Shown: piece by piece, positions 1 to 8,586 of the stretch
How positions within the stretch are numbered: position 1 is the first letter of the stretch
Layout of the letters: every line of letters starts with the position of its first letter
Source: Shewanella frigidimarina
Lineage (GTDB): Bacteria; Pseudomonadota; Gammaproteobacteria; Enterobacterales; Shewanellaceae
Assembly (NCBI RefSeq): GCF_003797125.1
Contig: NZ_RKKE01000002.1
Span: 781,661-845,660 of the forward strand
Direction: 5' to 3'
DNA: 64,000 bases
Made by a program: the position numbers and the translations under genes
Notes under the pieces: generated by a model
The model's input: the letters and a program-made list of their open reading frames with translations, nothing else
Told to the model about the DNA's origin: nothing
Databases searched by the model: none

Positions 1-696
1 GTCTTTTGCAGAAACAGCAAGCTCGCCAGTAGCAGGAATAAAATCAACCGGAGTTGATAAAATCTTATCGCTCACTGAAGTGCCATCAGCCATCACAACG
101 TCATAAGCACGAATAAACACACGAGCTAAATCGTTTGCATCACCACTAGCCAATACTACAGGCGCGTTACCGTCGTGTGCCCAAGTACCAGTATAAGTGC
201 CAGGATTAGCTTCATCTTCAACTAATGTACAAGCATCGACTACAGCGCCTCCTCGTGCTGCGGCAGTTCCGGTTAAGGTACAATACATGCTGCTACCAAA
301 ATCATTGGCAAGGGCATGGTTGGTCCATAACATTGGCGCGCCAGTGTCAGTAGTATTAGCTGATTGACTCATCACATATAACGCGACTTTATCAAGTCCC
401 GAGTATGGAACGTCCGCTCCGCCACTACCTTTACCTGTTACGGTAAATTTAACGTTAAATGGATCAGCACCTACTACGACGATATCTGTAGGAGCCAGTG
501 TTAAATTAAAGTCATAGGCAGTTTCAACCGTAGTAACGACCGAACCACCTGATGTGCCTGGTGTGCCTGGTGTGCCTGGTGTGCCCGGAGTACCTGCAGC
601 TCCGTCAGCACCATCACTGCCGTCAGAGCCACAACCTGTTACACCCAACGCTGCAATAAACGCTGCAGCAAGTAATGTTCTATTATAATTTTTCAT
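1..696 (-). CDS. Outer-membrane lipoprotein, OmcA/MtrC-like, 3' end beyond window
   Basis: Open from an ATG at 696 to the window edge (232 codons, no stop), so only the N-terminal part is visible. It has a lipoprotein signal peptide with lipobox LGVTGC (Cys about residue 23), then a Gly/Asp-rich stretch and a collagen-like run of Gly-Thr-Pro repeats. A beta-rich domain follows. Lipobox plus GSDGSDG linker plus beta domain is how Shewanella outer-membrane decahaem cytochromes of the OmcA/MtrC family begin. No CXXCH haem motif occurs in the visible part, so cytochrome identity is inference. A GGGGGA ribosome site lies just upstream of the ATG. Alternative: another collagen-linker surface lipoprotein. 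Confidence 0.7.
   Translation of the reverse strand, partial: MKNYNRTLLAAAFIAALGVTGCGSDGSDGADGAAGTPGTPGTPGTPGTSGGSVVTTVETAYDFNLTLAPTDIVVVGADPFNVKFTVTGKGSGGADVPYSGLDKVALYVMSQSANTTDTGAPMLWTNHALANDFGSSMYCTLTGTAAARGGAVVDACTLVEDEANPGTYTGTWAHDGNAPVVLASGDANDLARVFIRAYDVVMADGTSVSDKILSTPVDFIPATGELAVSAKD
551..593. repeat. 9-bp tandem repeat encoding Gly-Thr-Pro
   Basis: About four to five units of ggtgtgcct lie in tandem inside the lipoprotein gene and encode a (GTP)n collagen-like linker just after the lipidated Cys. Unit number could change in frame by slippage. Confidence 0.8.
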
Positions 697-1032
697 TTTA
701 AATCCCCCGATTTAAATTTGTAGGTTTTACGCATCTAAAATATAAGTAAATGAGACAAAACACCCGCTTGCTGTGATAAACCTGTGAGGTTTGGTTACAA
801 ATTCGTTAACAGAAATTGATGATTTTAGTTTTAGGTATCCGCAAAAATGAAACCGTCAGTTTCAGATAAGGTAACCCTAAAGAGGTACTTTATAAGTTGG
901 GGTAATATAAAAGTGCAGAGGATGATAAATAAAAAACTATAAAATCAACGCTATATATAAAATAATGGTTATAAAAAAGATTCAGGTCACAAAATTAAGT
1001 GCTCTGAACCTCATTAAAAATATTAATAACCT
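697..1032. other. Intergenic region, no gene seen
   Basis: AT-rich spacer between the start of the lipoprotein gene and the end of the LysR gene. It must hold the lipoprotein promoter. No ORF with a ribosome site was found. Two TGTGA pentamers at 772-776 and 783-787 are direct, not inverted, so they are not called as a CRP site. Confidence 0.5.
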
Positions 1033-1989
1033 TCACACCAGCAATGACTTAACGATATTGATTATCATTTCCTTAACATTTGACGAATAACGGCGGTAGT
1101 GTTCTGCTCGCTCAATTAAACAATAACTTGGCATCGCCATCACGCTATTGAGCTTGTTAAATTCATGATGTGGAAGTTTTTCTACTCGTAATTGAGGGAT
1201 TTGTTGTGCGAACGAACCTTCATTACAAATCGTAATGGCTAAACTGTCCATGGTCAGTATGTGCCAATACCAATCTTCGAGCTTTCTTGCGCACTCAATA
1301 TCTTCTAGTAGCAAACCATGGGTTTGACAATATAACTCTAAAGGATCGATACGATTGTTAAAGCCTTTACAGCGTAAATACACCACAGGGTGTTGAATAA
1401 TATCTTCTAACTTGATGTTCTCAGCACTGCCCCAAAATGGATGGTTGATATTGCCTACAACGCATAAAGACGTCACATTGGCAATAGGATAAGCCTCTAA
1501 ACCATGAGAATCTTGAGTTTCAAAGCCAATACCAAAATCGAGTTCGCCATTGTAAATCAACTCTTCAGTGTCGGCTTGCCAACTGTGAAGTTTAACTTTG
1601 CCGATAACATCACGCGGAAGCTTACTTAACGCAATGGCTACACTGGTAATAATGCTCGGCGATACTGCAATATGTAAAATCGGTGTTTGATGATGATTTA
1701 AACGATCATCTGCCACTCGTTCAATTTGGCTCATCATGTCACACAATTGGCATACAGGCTGATACAAACGTTCTGCTAATGGCGTTGGTTTTAGCCCTTG
1801 TTGACGACGAAAAAATAATTCGTCATTAAAAATAGCCCTTAATGATGTTAAACATCGACTAATTTTTGGCGCGGATACAGCAAGCTCTTTGGCTGCAAAA
1901 TTAGCAAAGCCGGTTTCGTAAATGAGCTTAAACACCAACAAACTAAATACATCTAATTCGCTGACTTTTTTCAGTGCTTGAATATCCAC
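1033..1989 (-). CDS. LysR-family transcriptional regulator
   Basis: 318 residues, the usual LTTR length. The N-terminal winged helix-turn-helix shows FANFAAKELAVSAPKISR (residues ~28-45), followed by a linker helix and a periplasmic-binding-protein-like effector domain from about residue 100. The start is GTG with AGGTG a few bases upstream. Target genes are not evident: neither neighbour is divergent from it, the cytochrome-like gene being downstream on the same strand and rsuA upstream on the same strand. The effector is unknown. Confidence 0.88.
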   Translation of the reverse strand: MDIQALKKVSELDVFSLLVFKLIYETGFANFAAKELAVSAPKISRCLTSLRAIFNDELFFRRQQGLKPTPLAERLYQPVCQLCDMMSQIERVADDRLNHHQTPILHIAVSPSIITSVAIALSKLPRDVIGKVKLHSWQADTEELIYNGELDFGIGFETQDSHGLEAYPIANVTSLCVVGNINHPFWGSAENIKLEDIIQHPVVYLRCKGFNNRIDPLELYCQTHGLLLEDIECARKLEDWYWHILTMDSLAITICNEGSFAQQIPQLRVEKLPHHEFNKLNSVMAMPSYCLIERAEHYRRYSSNVKEMIINIVKSLLV

Positions 1990-2053
1990 ATATCACCTAA
2001 TCTGCTGTAATGAGGCGATTAAATTAACATGTATCCAAAATAAAAAAATTGAT

Positions 2054-2767
2054 CTAGTGCTGAAAAATGCTATCAACTTCAGCTTTTGTTAATGAACGAA
2101 ATTCACCCGCATCTAAATGGCTATCAAGCACAATTTTACCAATAGATTCACGATGCAGCGCCACCACCGGATTTCTAAAACGACCAAACATCCGCTTAAT
2201 TTGATGGTACTTTCCTTCGCGCAACACCACCCGAGCTTGATGACTCGATAATACCGCGAGTTGAGCCGGTAATGTGGTGATGCCCTCAAATTCAAAATAC
2301 ATCCCTTTGGCGAAGGCCTCGACATATTCTTGATCTAATGGATTACCTAACGTCACCAGATATTGTTTGTCGACTTTATGCTGCGGCGACATTAATGCTT
2401 CGGACCATTTAGCGTCGTTGGTTAGCAATAATAATCCGGTAGAATGTAAATCTAACCGACCGGCAATATGTAACATATCAGTGTTGACACCAGTTATTAA
2501 TCCTAATGCCGTAGCGTGTTTATCATCAATGGTCGCACTCACCACCCCATCAGGTTTATTGAGCATATAGTACTGTTTTTGGTATTGACGCAGCACCACA
2601 CCATTACATTCAATATGAGTAAATTCATCAACCTGTAAATCTGGTGACTTAGCAAACTGGCCATCGACAAGCACTTTGTTGGTAACTAACAATAATCGAA
2701 CCGCTTTTTTCGGGATCTGTAACGTACCTGCAATAAATTGGTCAAGTCGACCTCGTTTAGACACCAT
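2054..2767 (-). CDS. rsuA: 16S rRNA pseudouridine synthase, RsuA family
   Basis: 237 residues, close to E. coli RsuA (231). An N-terminal S4 RNA-binding domain (residues ~1-60) is followed by the pseudouridine synthase fold with the catalytic GRLDLHSTGLLLL block (Asp about residue 105) and the EGKYHQIKRMFG motif near residue 185. RsuA makes pseudouridine 516 in 16S rRNA. The S4 domain plus length favours RsuA over the larger RluB/RluE/RluF relatives, though position specificity cannot be proven from sequence. Divergent from glnD, 81 bp apart. Confidence 0.85.
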   Translation of the reverse strand: MVSKRGRLDQFIAGTLQIPKKAVRLLLVTNKVLVDGQFAKSPDLQVDEFTHIECNGVVLRQYQKQYYMLNKPDGVVSATIDDKHATALGLITGVNTDMLHIAGRLDLHSTGLLLLTNDAKWSEALMSPQHKVDKQYLVTLGNPLDQEYVEAFAKGMYFEFEGITTLPAQLAVLSSHQARVVLREGKYHQIKRMFGRFRNPVVALHRESIGKIVLDSHLDAGEFRSLTKAEVDSIFQH

Positions 2768-2848
2768 AAAACTTCACCAATATAGAATGATACCAATTTG
2801 TTTAAGAATACCTTATTCTGTTAAAAGGCAAAAACATTAAGGAGTAAC

Positions 2849-5497
2849 ATGCTTTCGCAACCTGCTAGTACAGATTTGCGCCCAGATATGACCAGCGCTG
2901 AATTAAAACAGGCGATAAAGTCACTGGATCAATATTTACAAGATAACATTTTTCAAAGTGCAATTAATGACACCTTGAATAAGCGATCACATTTTTTCGA
3001 TGCGCTATTATGCCAACTTTGGCAACCCTTCGAATTAGATCCCGCACGTATATCGCTCAATGCAGTTGGGGGTTACGGCCGGCAAACTTTACATCCTTTC
3101 TCTGATATTGACATCTGTGTTATTCACGATGGTCCATTAACCCCTACGGAAGCTGCTTCTGTAAGCCAATTTCTGACTCAACTTTGGGATCTTAATCTCG
3201 ATTTAGGCCATGCTGTACGCAGTTTAACTGACACATTCCAAGCTTGTAAGGATGATGTAACCATTGCAACCAGCTTACTGGAGATTCGTCATTTATTCGG
3301 TAATAGTCAGCATCAACAGCAAGTGTTGAATGCACTGTACGGCCAAGATTTATGGCAAAGCCAAGCGTTTTTTAATGCCAAACTCAGCGAACAGCAAGAG
3401 CGTCACGCCAAAGCACAAGGCACCTCATACAGCATTGAACCCAATCTTAAAACTAGTCCTGGTGGAATGCGCGATATTCAAACCCTTACCTGGGTTGCTC
3501 GCAAACATTTCAGCGTTGCCAATATGCAATCACTTCGGAGCTTTGGTTTTTTAACCAACGACGAATACGCTGAGTTAATGGAGTGCCAACACTTTTTATT
3601 CAGAGTGCGCTTTGCCTTGCATCAAGCAGCCCAACGTTCTGAAAATCGTTTATTACTACAATACCAAGCTGAAGTGGCTAAATTAATGGGTTTTGGTGAT
3701 GGTATGGCCATCGGCGAAAGCGGCAATATTGCAATTGAAAAAATGATGCGCCAATTATTTCGTGCAATGAAGCGCATAGGCGAATTAAACAAAATCTTAA
3801 TGGCGTATTTTCAACGAGAAATTATTCCAGAGCTTAATCCGCAAATAATCGCGATTAACGATAACTTTGAAATTGTTGATAAGTACATTCACGTTCGAGA
3901 CGAAACCGTATTTATCGATCGCACTCAAATTATGGCGTTATTTGAGTTTATCGCGATTCATCACGACAAAATAATTGGTATTACTGCAGAAACCTTACGT
4001 TCTTTGCGCCAAGTAAGACGTCGCTTAATGGGTGACTTACAAGATTTTCAGCGTTGTAGAGAGCAATTTAAAGCGATATTTGTTCATCCTCAAGGCATGG
4101 GACTTGCCATTACCTTGATGCATCAACACGGTATTTTAGCGTCTTATTTACCACAATGGCGTGAAGTTGTTGGCCAGATGCAGTTTGATTTATTCCATGC
4201 CTATACGGTCGATGAGCACACCCACAAGGTGCTTAAAAATATATACATCTACGGAAACGACATCAAAACGTTGGATAAAGATCTGGCATTAGCCGCTGAT
4301 ATTTACCAAAAAATGTCTAACAAATCGACACTGTTATTTGCAGCATTGTTCCATGACTTAGCTAAAGGCCGTGGTGGTGACCATAGTAAACTTGGTGCTG
4401 TTGATGCCAATTTATTTGCTAAGTTTCATGGCTTAAAAGTCTCACAAGAAAAACTGATTTGCTGGTTAGTAGAAAATCATTTGTTGATGTCTATTACCTC
4501 ACAACGCATGGATATTTACGATCCTGAAGTCGTGAATGCTTTTGCCAAAAAAGTAGGCACCTTAACCCGTTTAGACGCCCTGTACTGTCTGACCATTGCC
4601 GATATTCAGGCAACCAATGATGATCTGTGGAATGACTGGAAAGCATCATTATTAAAAGATTTGTATTTTGTTACTCGTAAAGCACTGCGCAATGGCTTTG
4701 AAAATATTTTGCAACTGCGTACTTTGGTGCGAGAACACAAACAAGAAGCACTGAATTTATTAGCCGCCGATGACGATAGCAGTGACGAGATCAAAAAATT
4801 ATGGCGTCGCTTACCTATCGCCTTTTTCAGTAACGCCGAAGCGGATGATATCGCCAGATATACCCAAGCAATGATTAACCACGATCTTACACCAGTAGCC
4901 GAAAATCAATACAACACCTTGATTTTACTCGACGATGTAGTGGTGAAAGGTTGCAGTGACGTGTTTGTTTACACCAAAGACAGACACGGATTGTTTGTTA
5001 AATTATTCAATACGTTAGCGACGTTACGTATTTCGGTAAAACAAGCACAAATAGCCCGAACTAAAGATGGTTATGTGGTTGAGTCATTTAAAGTACTCGA
5101 TTTTGATGAAAAGCCCATTACCAGCGCTCAGCGCCGTGAACAGGTCATCGAAAAATTACACCAAGTGTTAGATAAAGGCGTTAATTTACCGAAAAAACGC
5201 CAGTCTAGACGGCATCAGAGTTTCGATAATCAGCCCAATATCGAATTTCTACATTCACGAAAATCGACCCGTAGCTTAGTCAATGTGTCAGCATTAGACA
5301 CCAGTGAATTTATGGAACAAATTGCCAGTGCATTTAGAGAATTGGATTTGAATATTCATTCGGCCACCATCAGTACAGTCGGCGAACGCGCAGACAATGT
5401 GTTTTTATTATCCAATAAAGACGATCAACAATTAACCCCAGAACAACAGCAGCAATTGTCAGCAACACTAATGCAAGCCATTACCACAGACGAATAA
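2849..5497 (+). CDS. glnD: Bifunctional PII uridylyltransferase / uridylyl-removing enzyme
   Basis: 882 residues, typical of GlnD. The N-terminal nucleotidyltransferase carries GGYGR (residues ~74-78) and the metal-binding SDIDI. A central HD phosphohydrolase domain shows FHDLAKGRGGDHS (about residue 502). Two C-terminal ACT domains follow (from about 705 and 815). GlnD senses glutamine and adds or removes UMP on PII proteins, controlling glutamine synthetase and NtrBC. AAGGAG sits four bases before the ATG. It stands alone on its strand, without the map-glnD-dapD arrangement of enterics inside the window. Confidence 0.97.
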   Translation: MLSQPASTDLRPDMTSAELKQAIKSLDQYLQDNIFQSAINDTLNKRSHFFDALLCQLWQPFELDPARISLNAVGGYGRQTLHPFSDIDICVIHDGPLTPTEAASVSQFLTQLWDLNLDLGHAVRSLTDTFQACKDDVTIATSLLEIRHLFGNSQHQQQVLNALYGQDLWQSQAFFNAKLSEQQERHAKAQGTSYSIEPNLKTSPGGMRDIQTLTWVARKHFSVANMQSLRSFGFLTNDEYAELMECQHFLFRVRFALHQAAQRSENRLLLQYQAEVAKLMGFGDGMAIGESGNIAIEKMMRQLFRAMKRIGELNKILMAYFQREIIPELNPQIIAINDNFEIVDKYIHVRDETVFIDRTQIMALFEFIAIHHDKIIGITAETLRSLRQVRRRLMGDLQDFQRCREQFKAIFVHPQGMGLAITLMHQHGILASYLPQWREVVGQMQFDLFHAYTVDEHTHKVLKNIYIYGNDIKTLDKDLALAADIYQKMSNKSTLLFAALFHDLAKGRGGDHSKLGAVDANLFAKFHGLKVSQEKLICWLVENHLLMSITSQRMDIYDPEVVNAFAKKVGTLTRLDALYCLTIADIQATNDDLWNDWKASLLKDLYFVTRKALRNGFENILQLRTLVREHKQEALNLLAADDDSSDEIKKLWRRLPIAFFSNAEADDIARYTQAMINHDLTPVAENQYNTLILLDDVVVKGCSDVFVYTKDRHGLFVKLFNTLATLRISVKQAQIARTKDGYVVESFKVLDFDEKPITSAQRREQVIEKLHQVLDKGVNLPKKRQSRRHQSFDNQPNIEFLHSRKSTRSLVNVSALDTSEFMEQIASAFRELDLNIHSATISTVGERADNVFLLSNKDDQQLTPEQQQQLSATLMQAITTDE

Positions 5498-5644
5498 CAA
5501 CCTTAATCAGTCAGTGTTATTGATATAAATGGGCCATGTGTGAATTAATCACCGTGGCGCTTTTATTTCACCACTAAGCAGACTTTGAGCAAACTGATGA
5601 CTATGCGATAATCACCCCCATCAACTGCCGTTAATTAGGTCATC

Positions 5645-6145
5645 ATGTCACAAGCCTTTAGTTATACTGCTGAATATGTACTAGACAAATCGTACTTTGA
5701 AGAATGTTATCAGCAATCAATTAACCCCAACACCTCACCAAAACGTTTCATTAAAACCACAATCTTTGCGCTTGTAGGTTTGGCTATTCTAATGCTCGAC
5801 ACAGTAAGCCCAACATCGATGAGCACTAAAGAAACCTACTATTTAGGCTACTTTTTTATTGGTTTGGCCGTGGTAGAGTTTTTGAGTATTCGTTTTAATA
5901 AAACCTGGTGGTTATGGCGTCAAATGATGAGTAAAGCGGCTGGTGAGCATGTCAATCTCACAATAGATGATAATGGTATCAATAGTCAGTCACTCCATGT
6001 TAATCAACAGATTTTGTGGACTGATATTTATCGAATTACTGAAACCGATGCAGGCTTGTTAATTAAACTGCAAAAAACCACGACTTATTTGTCTAAACGC
6101 TGCTTAGATAAAAGCGCTATCGACTTTATTAATCAGAAACAATAG
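5645..6145 (+). CDS. Small membrane protein, YcxB-like C-terminal domain
   Basis: 166 residues: a short cytoplasmic N-terminus, two membrane segments (about residues 40-56 and 70-85), then a soluble tail with LTIDDNGINSQS and an ILWTDIYRI strand typical of the YcxB-like domain (bPH-like fold). The function of this family is unknown. The AGGT upstream of ATG is a plausible ribosome site. It lies 147 bp after glnD and faces the next gene tail to tail. Confidence 0.7.
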   Translation: MSQAFSYTAEYVLDKSYFEECYQQSINPNTSPKRFIKTTIFALVGLAILMLDTVSPTSMSTKETYYLGYFFIGLAVVEFLSIRFNKTWWLWRQMMSKAAGEHVNLTIDDNGINSQSLHVNQQILWTDIYRITETDAGLLIKLQKTTTYLSKRCLDKSAIDFINQKQ

Positions 6146-6187
6146 CTTGAAATATAACTTAACCTAATAGCTCACAAACAATAACGC

Positions 6188-6775
6188 CTAGGCTAATGCA
6201 TTCGCAACACGAAGACGAATGTCGCTAAGTAACTCATCTTCAAACCATGGGTTACGACTAAGCCAAATATTATTGCGCGGACTGGGATGCGGCAGAGGAA
6301 TATAACGTGGCCCAAACCTGCGCCATTGCTGCACAGTTTCGGTTAATGTTTTCGGCTTATCGGCTAAATAATACTGTTGTGCATATTGCCCTACCAATAA
6401 TATCAACTTGACGTTAACTAACTGCTGCAGCAATAAATCATGCCATTTAGGCGCACATTCTGGCCGTGGAGGTAAGTCGCCTGACTTTCCTTTACCAGAA
6501 CCGGCATAACTGCCCGGATAACAAAAACCCATCGGCATAATAGCAATCTGTTTAGCATCGTAAAAAACATCTTTAGTTACCCCTAACCACAACCGCAATC
6601 GGTCGCCACTGGCGTCATCGAATGGAATACCCGACAAATGTACTTTACGTCCAGGGGCCTGACCGATGATCAACACTTTTGCTTGCGGATCAATTTGTAC
6701 TACTGGGCGTACACCATCAACTAGACATGATGCACAAAGCTGACAATTTTTTACTTGAGTGAGTAACGAAACCAT
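6188..6775 (-). CDS. Uracil-DNA glycosylase superfamily protein
   Basis: 195 residues from the ATG at 6775. The frame stays open to 6904, but that would overlap the divergent small gene and adds 43 unconserved residues. Motif GQAPG (about residue 35) is the catalytic-site motif of family 4/5-like UDGs and HPSPRN near the C-terminus is the second signature. An N-terminal CQLCASC could be part of an Fe-S or zinc site as in family 4 enzymes, but I cannot place a full four-Cys cluster. Likely acts in base excision repair of deaminated cytosine. Confidence 0.82.
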   Translation of the reverse strand: MVSLLTQVKNCQLCASCLVDGVRPVVQIDPQAKVLIIGQAPGRKVHLSGIPFDDASGDRLRLWLGVTKDVFYDAKQIAIMPMGFCYPGSYAGSGKGKSGDLPPRPECAPKWHDLLLQQLVNVKLILLVGQYAQQYYLADKPKTLTETVQQWRRFGPRYIPLPHPSPRNNIWLSRNPWFEDELLSDIRLRVANALA

Positions 6776-6895
6776 ATCCAATGCCTTACTTTTTGTATAT
6801 AAAATCATAAAAAGCGTGTAAATCACTATATCCAACGGAACTAAGCTGCAGTAGTATTTGTCAAAATAACAAAGTTCTCCCAAGAAGGAACAACC

Positions 6896-7141
6896 ATGCA
6901 ACATTCACGTTTAGCCCGTACAACTTTAGCTGCTATGTTAATTAGCGGTATAGCGATAAGTTTTAGCGCTGCAGCACTTCCCCAAGCACCCGTTAACGAT
7001 GTGGTTTCATTAAAAGAAGCCTGCCAACAAATTGCACTAGAAGACCAACTGCCAGAAAGTGAAGTCGACGCATTTTTGCTTGATTGCGTTAACGACCAAT
7101 TAACCGAAATGGGCTACGAACGTGTTGCTAGCCTAGATTAA
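6896..7141 (+). CDS. Small exported protein, unknown function
   Basis: 81 residues. An N-terminal signal peptide (charged start, hydrophobic core to about residue 25, SAAA-LP cleavage region) precedes a ~55-residue acidic mature part with two cysteines that may form a disulfide. AAGAAGGA lies just before the ATG. It is divergent from the UDG gene and is followed by a strong terminator, so it is probably monocistronic. No family recognised. Confidence 0.7.
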   Translation: MQHSRLARTTLAAMLISGIAISFSAAALPQAPVNDVVSLKEACQQIALEDQLPESEVDAFLLDCVNDQLTEMGYERVASLD

Positions 7142-7195
7142 GCCAGTACTAAGCCTAGACTACCCTCATAATGACTAGTATCAACTGACTCCCAT

Positions 7196-7223
7196 AAAAA
7201 AAACGCCATTAAGGCGTTTTTTT
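7196..7223. terminator. Bidirectional intrinsic terminator
   Basis: Stem aaacgcc/ggcgttt with loop attaa, A-tract on one side and T-tract on the other, between the convergent small exported gene and the MAPEG gene, so it can serve both strands. Confidence 0.9.
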
Positions 7224-7255
7224 ATAGGAGTAAATGTTGTTTGAGTAAAATAAGC

Positions 7256-7639
7256 TTAAAACGCTTGGCAAAATATCCCTATCGATGCACCTATGGCCAC
7301 AAACCAAGATAATGAACGTAATGTTCCAAAATTCAATAAATACAGCGCATGGTAAACCAGCCGTGCGACCACATGTACTATGGCTAAAAGCGCAACGACA
7401 TCGGTAACATTATTGGTGATCAATGCGGTTAATACTGCAATCCCAAATACGATTAGCGATTCAAATGCATTTTGATGTCCTGCTAATGCCCGCGCGCCAA
7501 AACCGGTTAATTGAGCTTGCTGCGCTCTTGGATGGTCATTGTCATATCGGCCCAATTTAGCCATTGCCATCGCTAATGGAACTTTTGCCGCATACGGCAA
7601 CAGCATGGCAATCAATAAACATATCAGTATCGTCTGCAT
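7256..7639 (-). CDS. MAPEG-family membrane protein
   Basis: 127 residues with four membrane helices. The MAPEG signature region R-A-x-x-A-x-x-N-x-x-E is visible as RALAGHQNAFESL (about residues 50-62), and a VARLVYHALY segment follows. MAPEG proteins include glutathione-dependent membrane enzymes; the bacterial YecN/YrbL-type members are uncharacterised. AAGGAT precedes the ATG. It stands alone, with a 386-bp spacer upstream. Confidence 0.85.
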   Translation of the reverse strand: MQTILICLLIAMLLPYAAKVPLAMAMAKLGRYDNDHPRAQQAQLTGFGARALAGHQNAFESLIVFGIAVLTALITNNVTDVVALLAIVHVVARLVYHALYLLNFGTLRSLSWFVAIGASIGIFCQAF

Positions 7640-8025
7640 AATCTATCCTTAGTTATTAATATTCTTATTATGTGTTAGCTGTGCATTAGTTGTATTAGTC
7701 GCGATTGAACCAGTTGTGTTAACCATTAGTGTAATGAGAACAAAATAACATAATCAACAGACTTTAATAACAACCTAATTCATATAATGCTTAAGCACTC
7801 ATCTGAAAAATTATAATTTATTGTTTCACCATATAAATCAATCACAAGTTAACACATCAACAACATTTTAGTGACTAGTCTACATGTTAACTTGAAAGAT
7901 ATTGAGTCACTTCACGGTCAATACTAATAACTCCTAACAAGTGTGATAGCTGCAGCAAATCAATCTTGTGACGAGTAACAAGAATAAGCAGTAAAAATAA
8001 TAATCAACATTGTAAGGAATACATC
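7640..8025. other. Intergenic region upstream of bufferin genes
   Basis: AT-rich divergent spacer between the MAPEG gene and bufA. It should hold both promoters. I could not identify a convincing ECF-sigma, Fur or CueR-type site, nor a small ORF. AAGGA precedes the bufA ATG. Confidence 0.5.
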
Positions 8026-8484
8026 ATGAATACCAAAGCACAAACTAGCTTAACCGGCGCAGCATTAGCACTCGCAATGGCAAGCTTATCAGGTCAGGCT
8101 ATGGCCGCTGAAACAAGCACAGCACCTTTAGCTGCTGGCGAAACAGATTTAGTCCATTGTTACGATGTAAACGTTTGTAAAGGTCACAATGACTGCAAAA
8201 CAGCTGACAATGCTTGTAACGGTCAAGCAAGCTGTAAAGGCACTGGTTTTGTTGGCATGCCTTCAAAAGCCTGTGCTGATGTTGGTGGCACGCAAAAAGA
8301 TGATTGGGTTGGTAAAGTCACTAAAGCCGATTTAGTGCATTGTTACGGTGTTAACGTCTGTAAAGGCCATAACGATTGTAAAGGTGCCGATAACGCTTGT
8401 GGCGGTATGGCAAGCTGTAAAGGTACTGGTTTTGTTAGCACTACAGCAAAATCTTGTGCTGATATTGGCGGTAAAGCAAGCTAG
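8026..8484 (+). CDS. bufA: Bufferin precursor (BufA2-like) with two tandem cores
   Basis: 152 residues. A signal peptide ends near AMA-AE (residue ~28). The mature part holds two near-identical ~47-residue blocks, each with six Cys: [16 protein letters not shown], then [13 protein letters not shown] and a terminal CAD(V/I)GG (about residues 41-88 and 103-150), joined by a short linker. Bufferins are exported peptides whose Cys are modified by a DUF692/MNIO enzyme, giving a copper-binding product; the next genes encode exactly that maturase and its partner. Precursors of this family normally hold a single core, so the duplication is unusual. Role in copper protection is from family knowledge. 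Confidence 0.9.
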   Translation: MNTKAQTSLTGAALALAMASLSGQAMAAETSTAPLAAGETDLVHCYDVNVCKGHNDCKTADNACNGQASCKGTGFVGMPSKACADVGGTQKDDWVGKVTKADLVHCYGVNVCKGHNDCKGADNACGGMASCKGTGFVSTTAKSCADIGGKAS

Positions 8485-8502
8485 TCCTCACTAGACTAAT
8501 AA

Positions 8503-8549
8503 GGTTGATGACTTTTACCTTACCTCTTTTCAAAGTCATCAGCCTTTTT
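8503..8549 (+). terminator. Intra-operon terminator/attenuator between bufA and bufB
   Basis: A 13-bp stem (8503-8515 with 8532-8544, one G-T pair) with a 16-nt loop and a T5 tract lies 18 bp after bufA and before bufB. It should end most transcripts after the peptide gene and let some read through to the modification genes. Confidence 0.88.
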
Positions 8550-8586
8550 ATTCATTACCCATGTGTTCGCAATGACAGGATATCCC

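Noticed and set aside
772..787. Two TGTGA pentamers as a CRP site
   Set aside because: They are direct repeats 11 bp apart, not the inverted TGTGA-N6-TCACA needed.
6776..6904. 43-codon N-terminal extension of the UDG-family protein
   Set aside because: Overlaps the divergent exported-protein gene, and the domain begins after the ATG at 6775.
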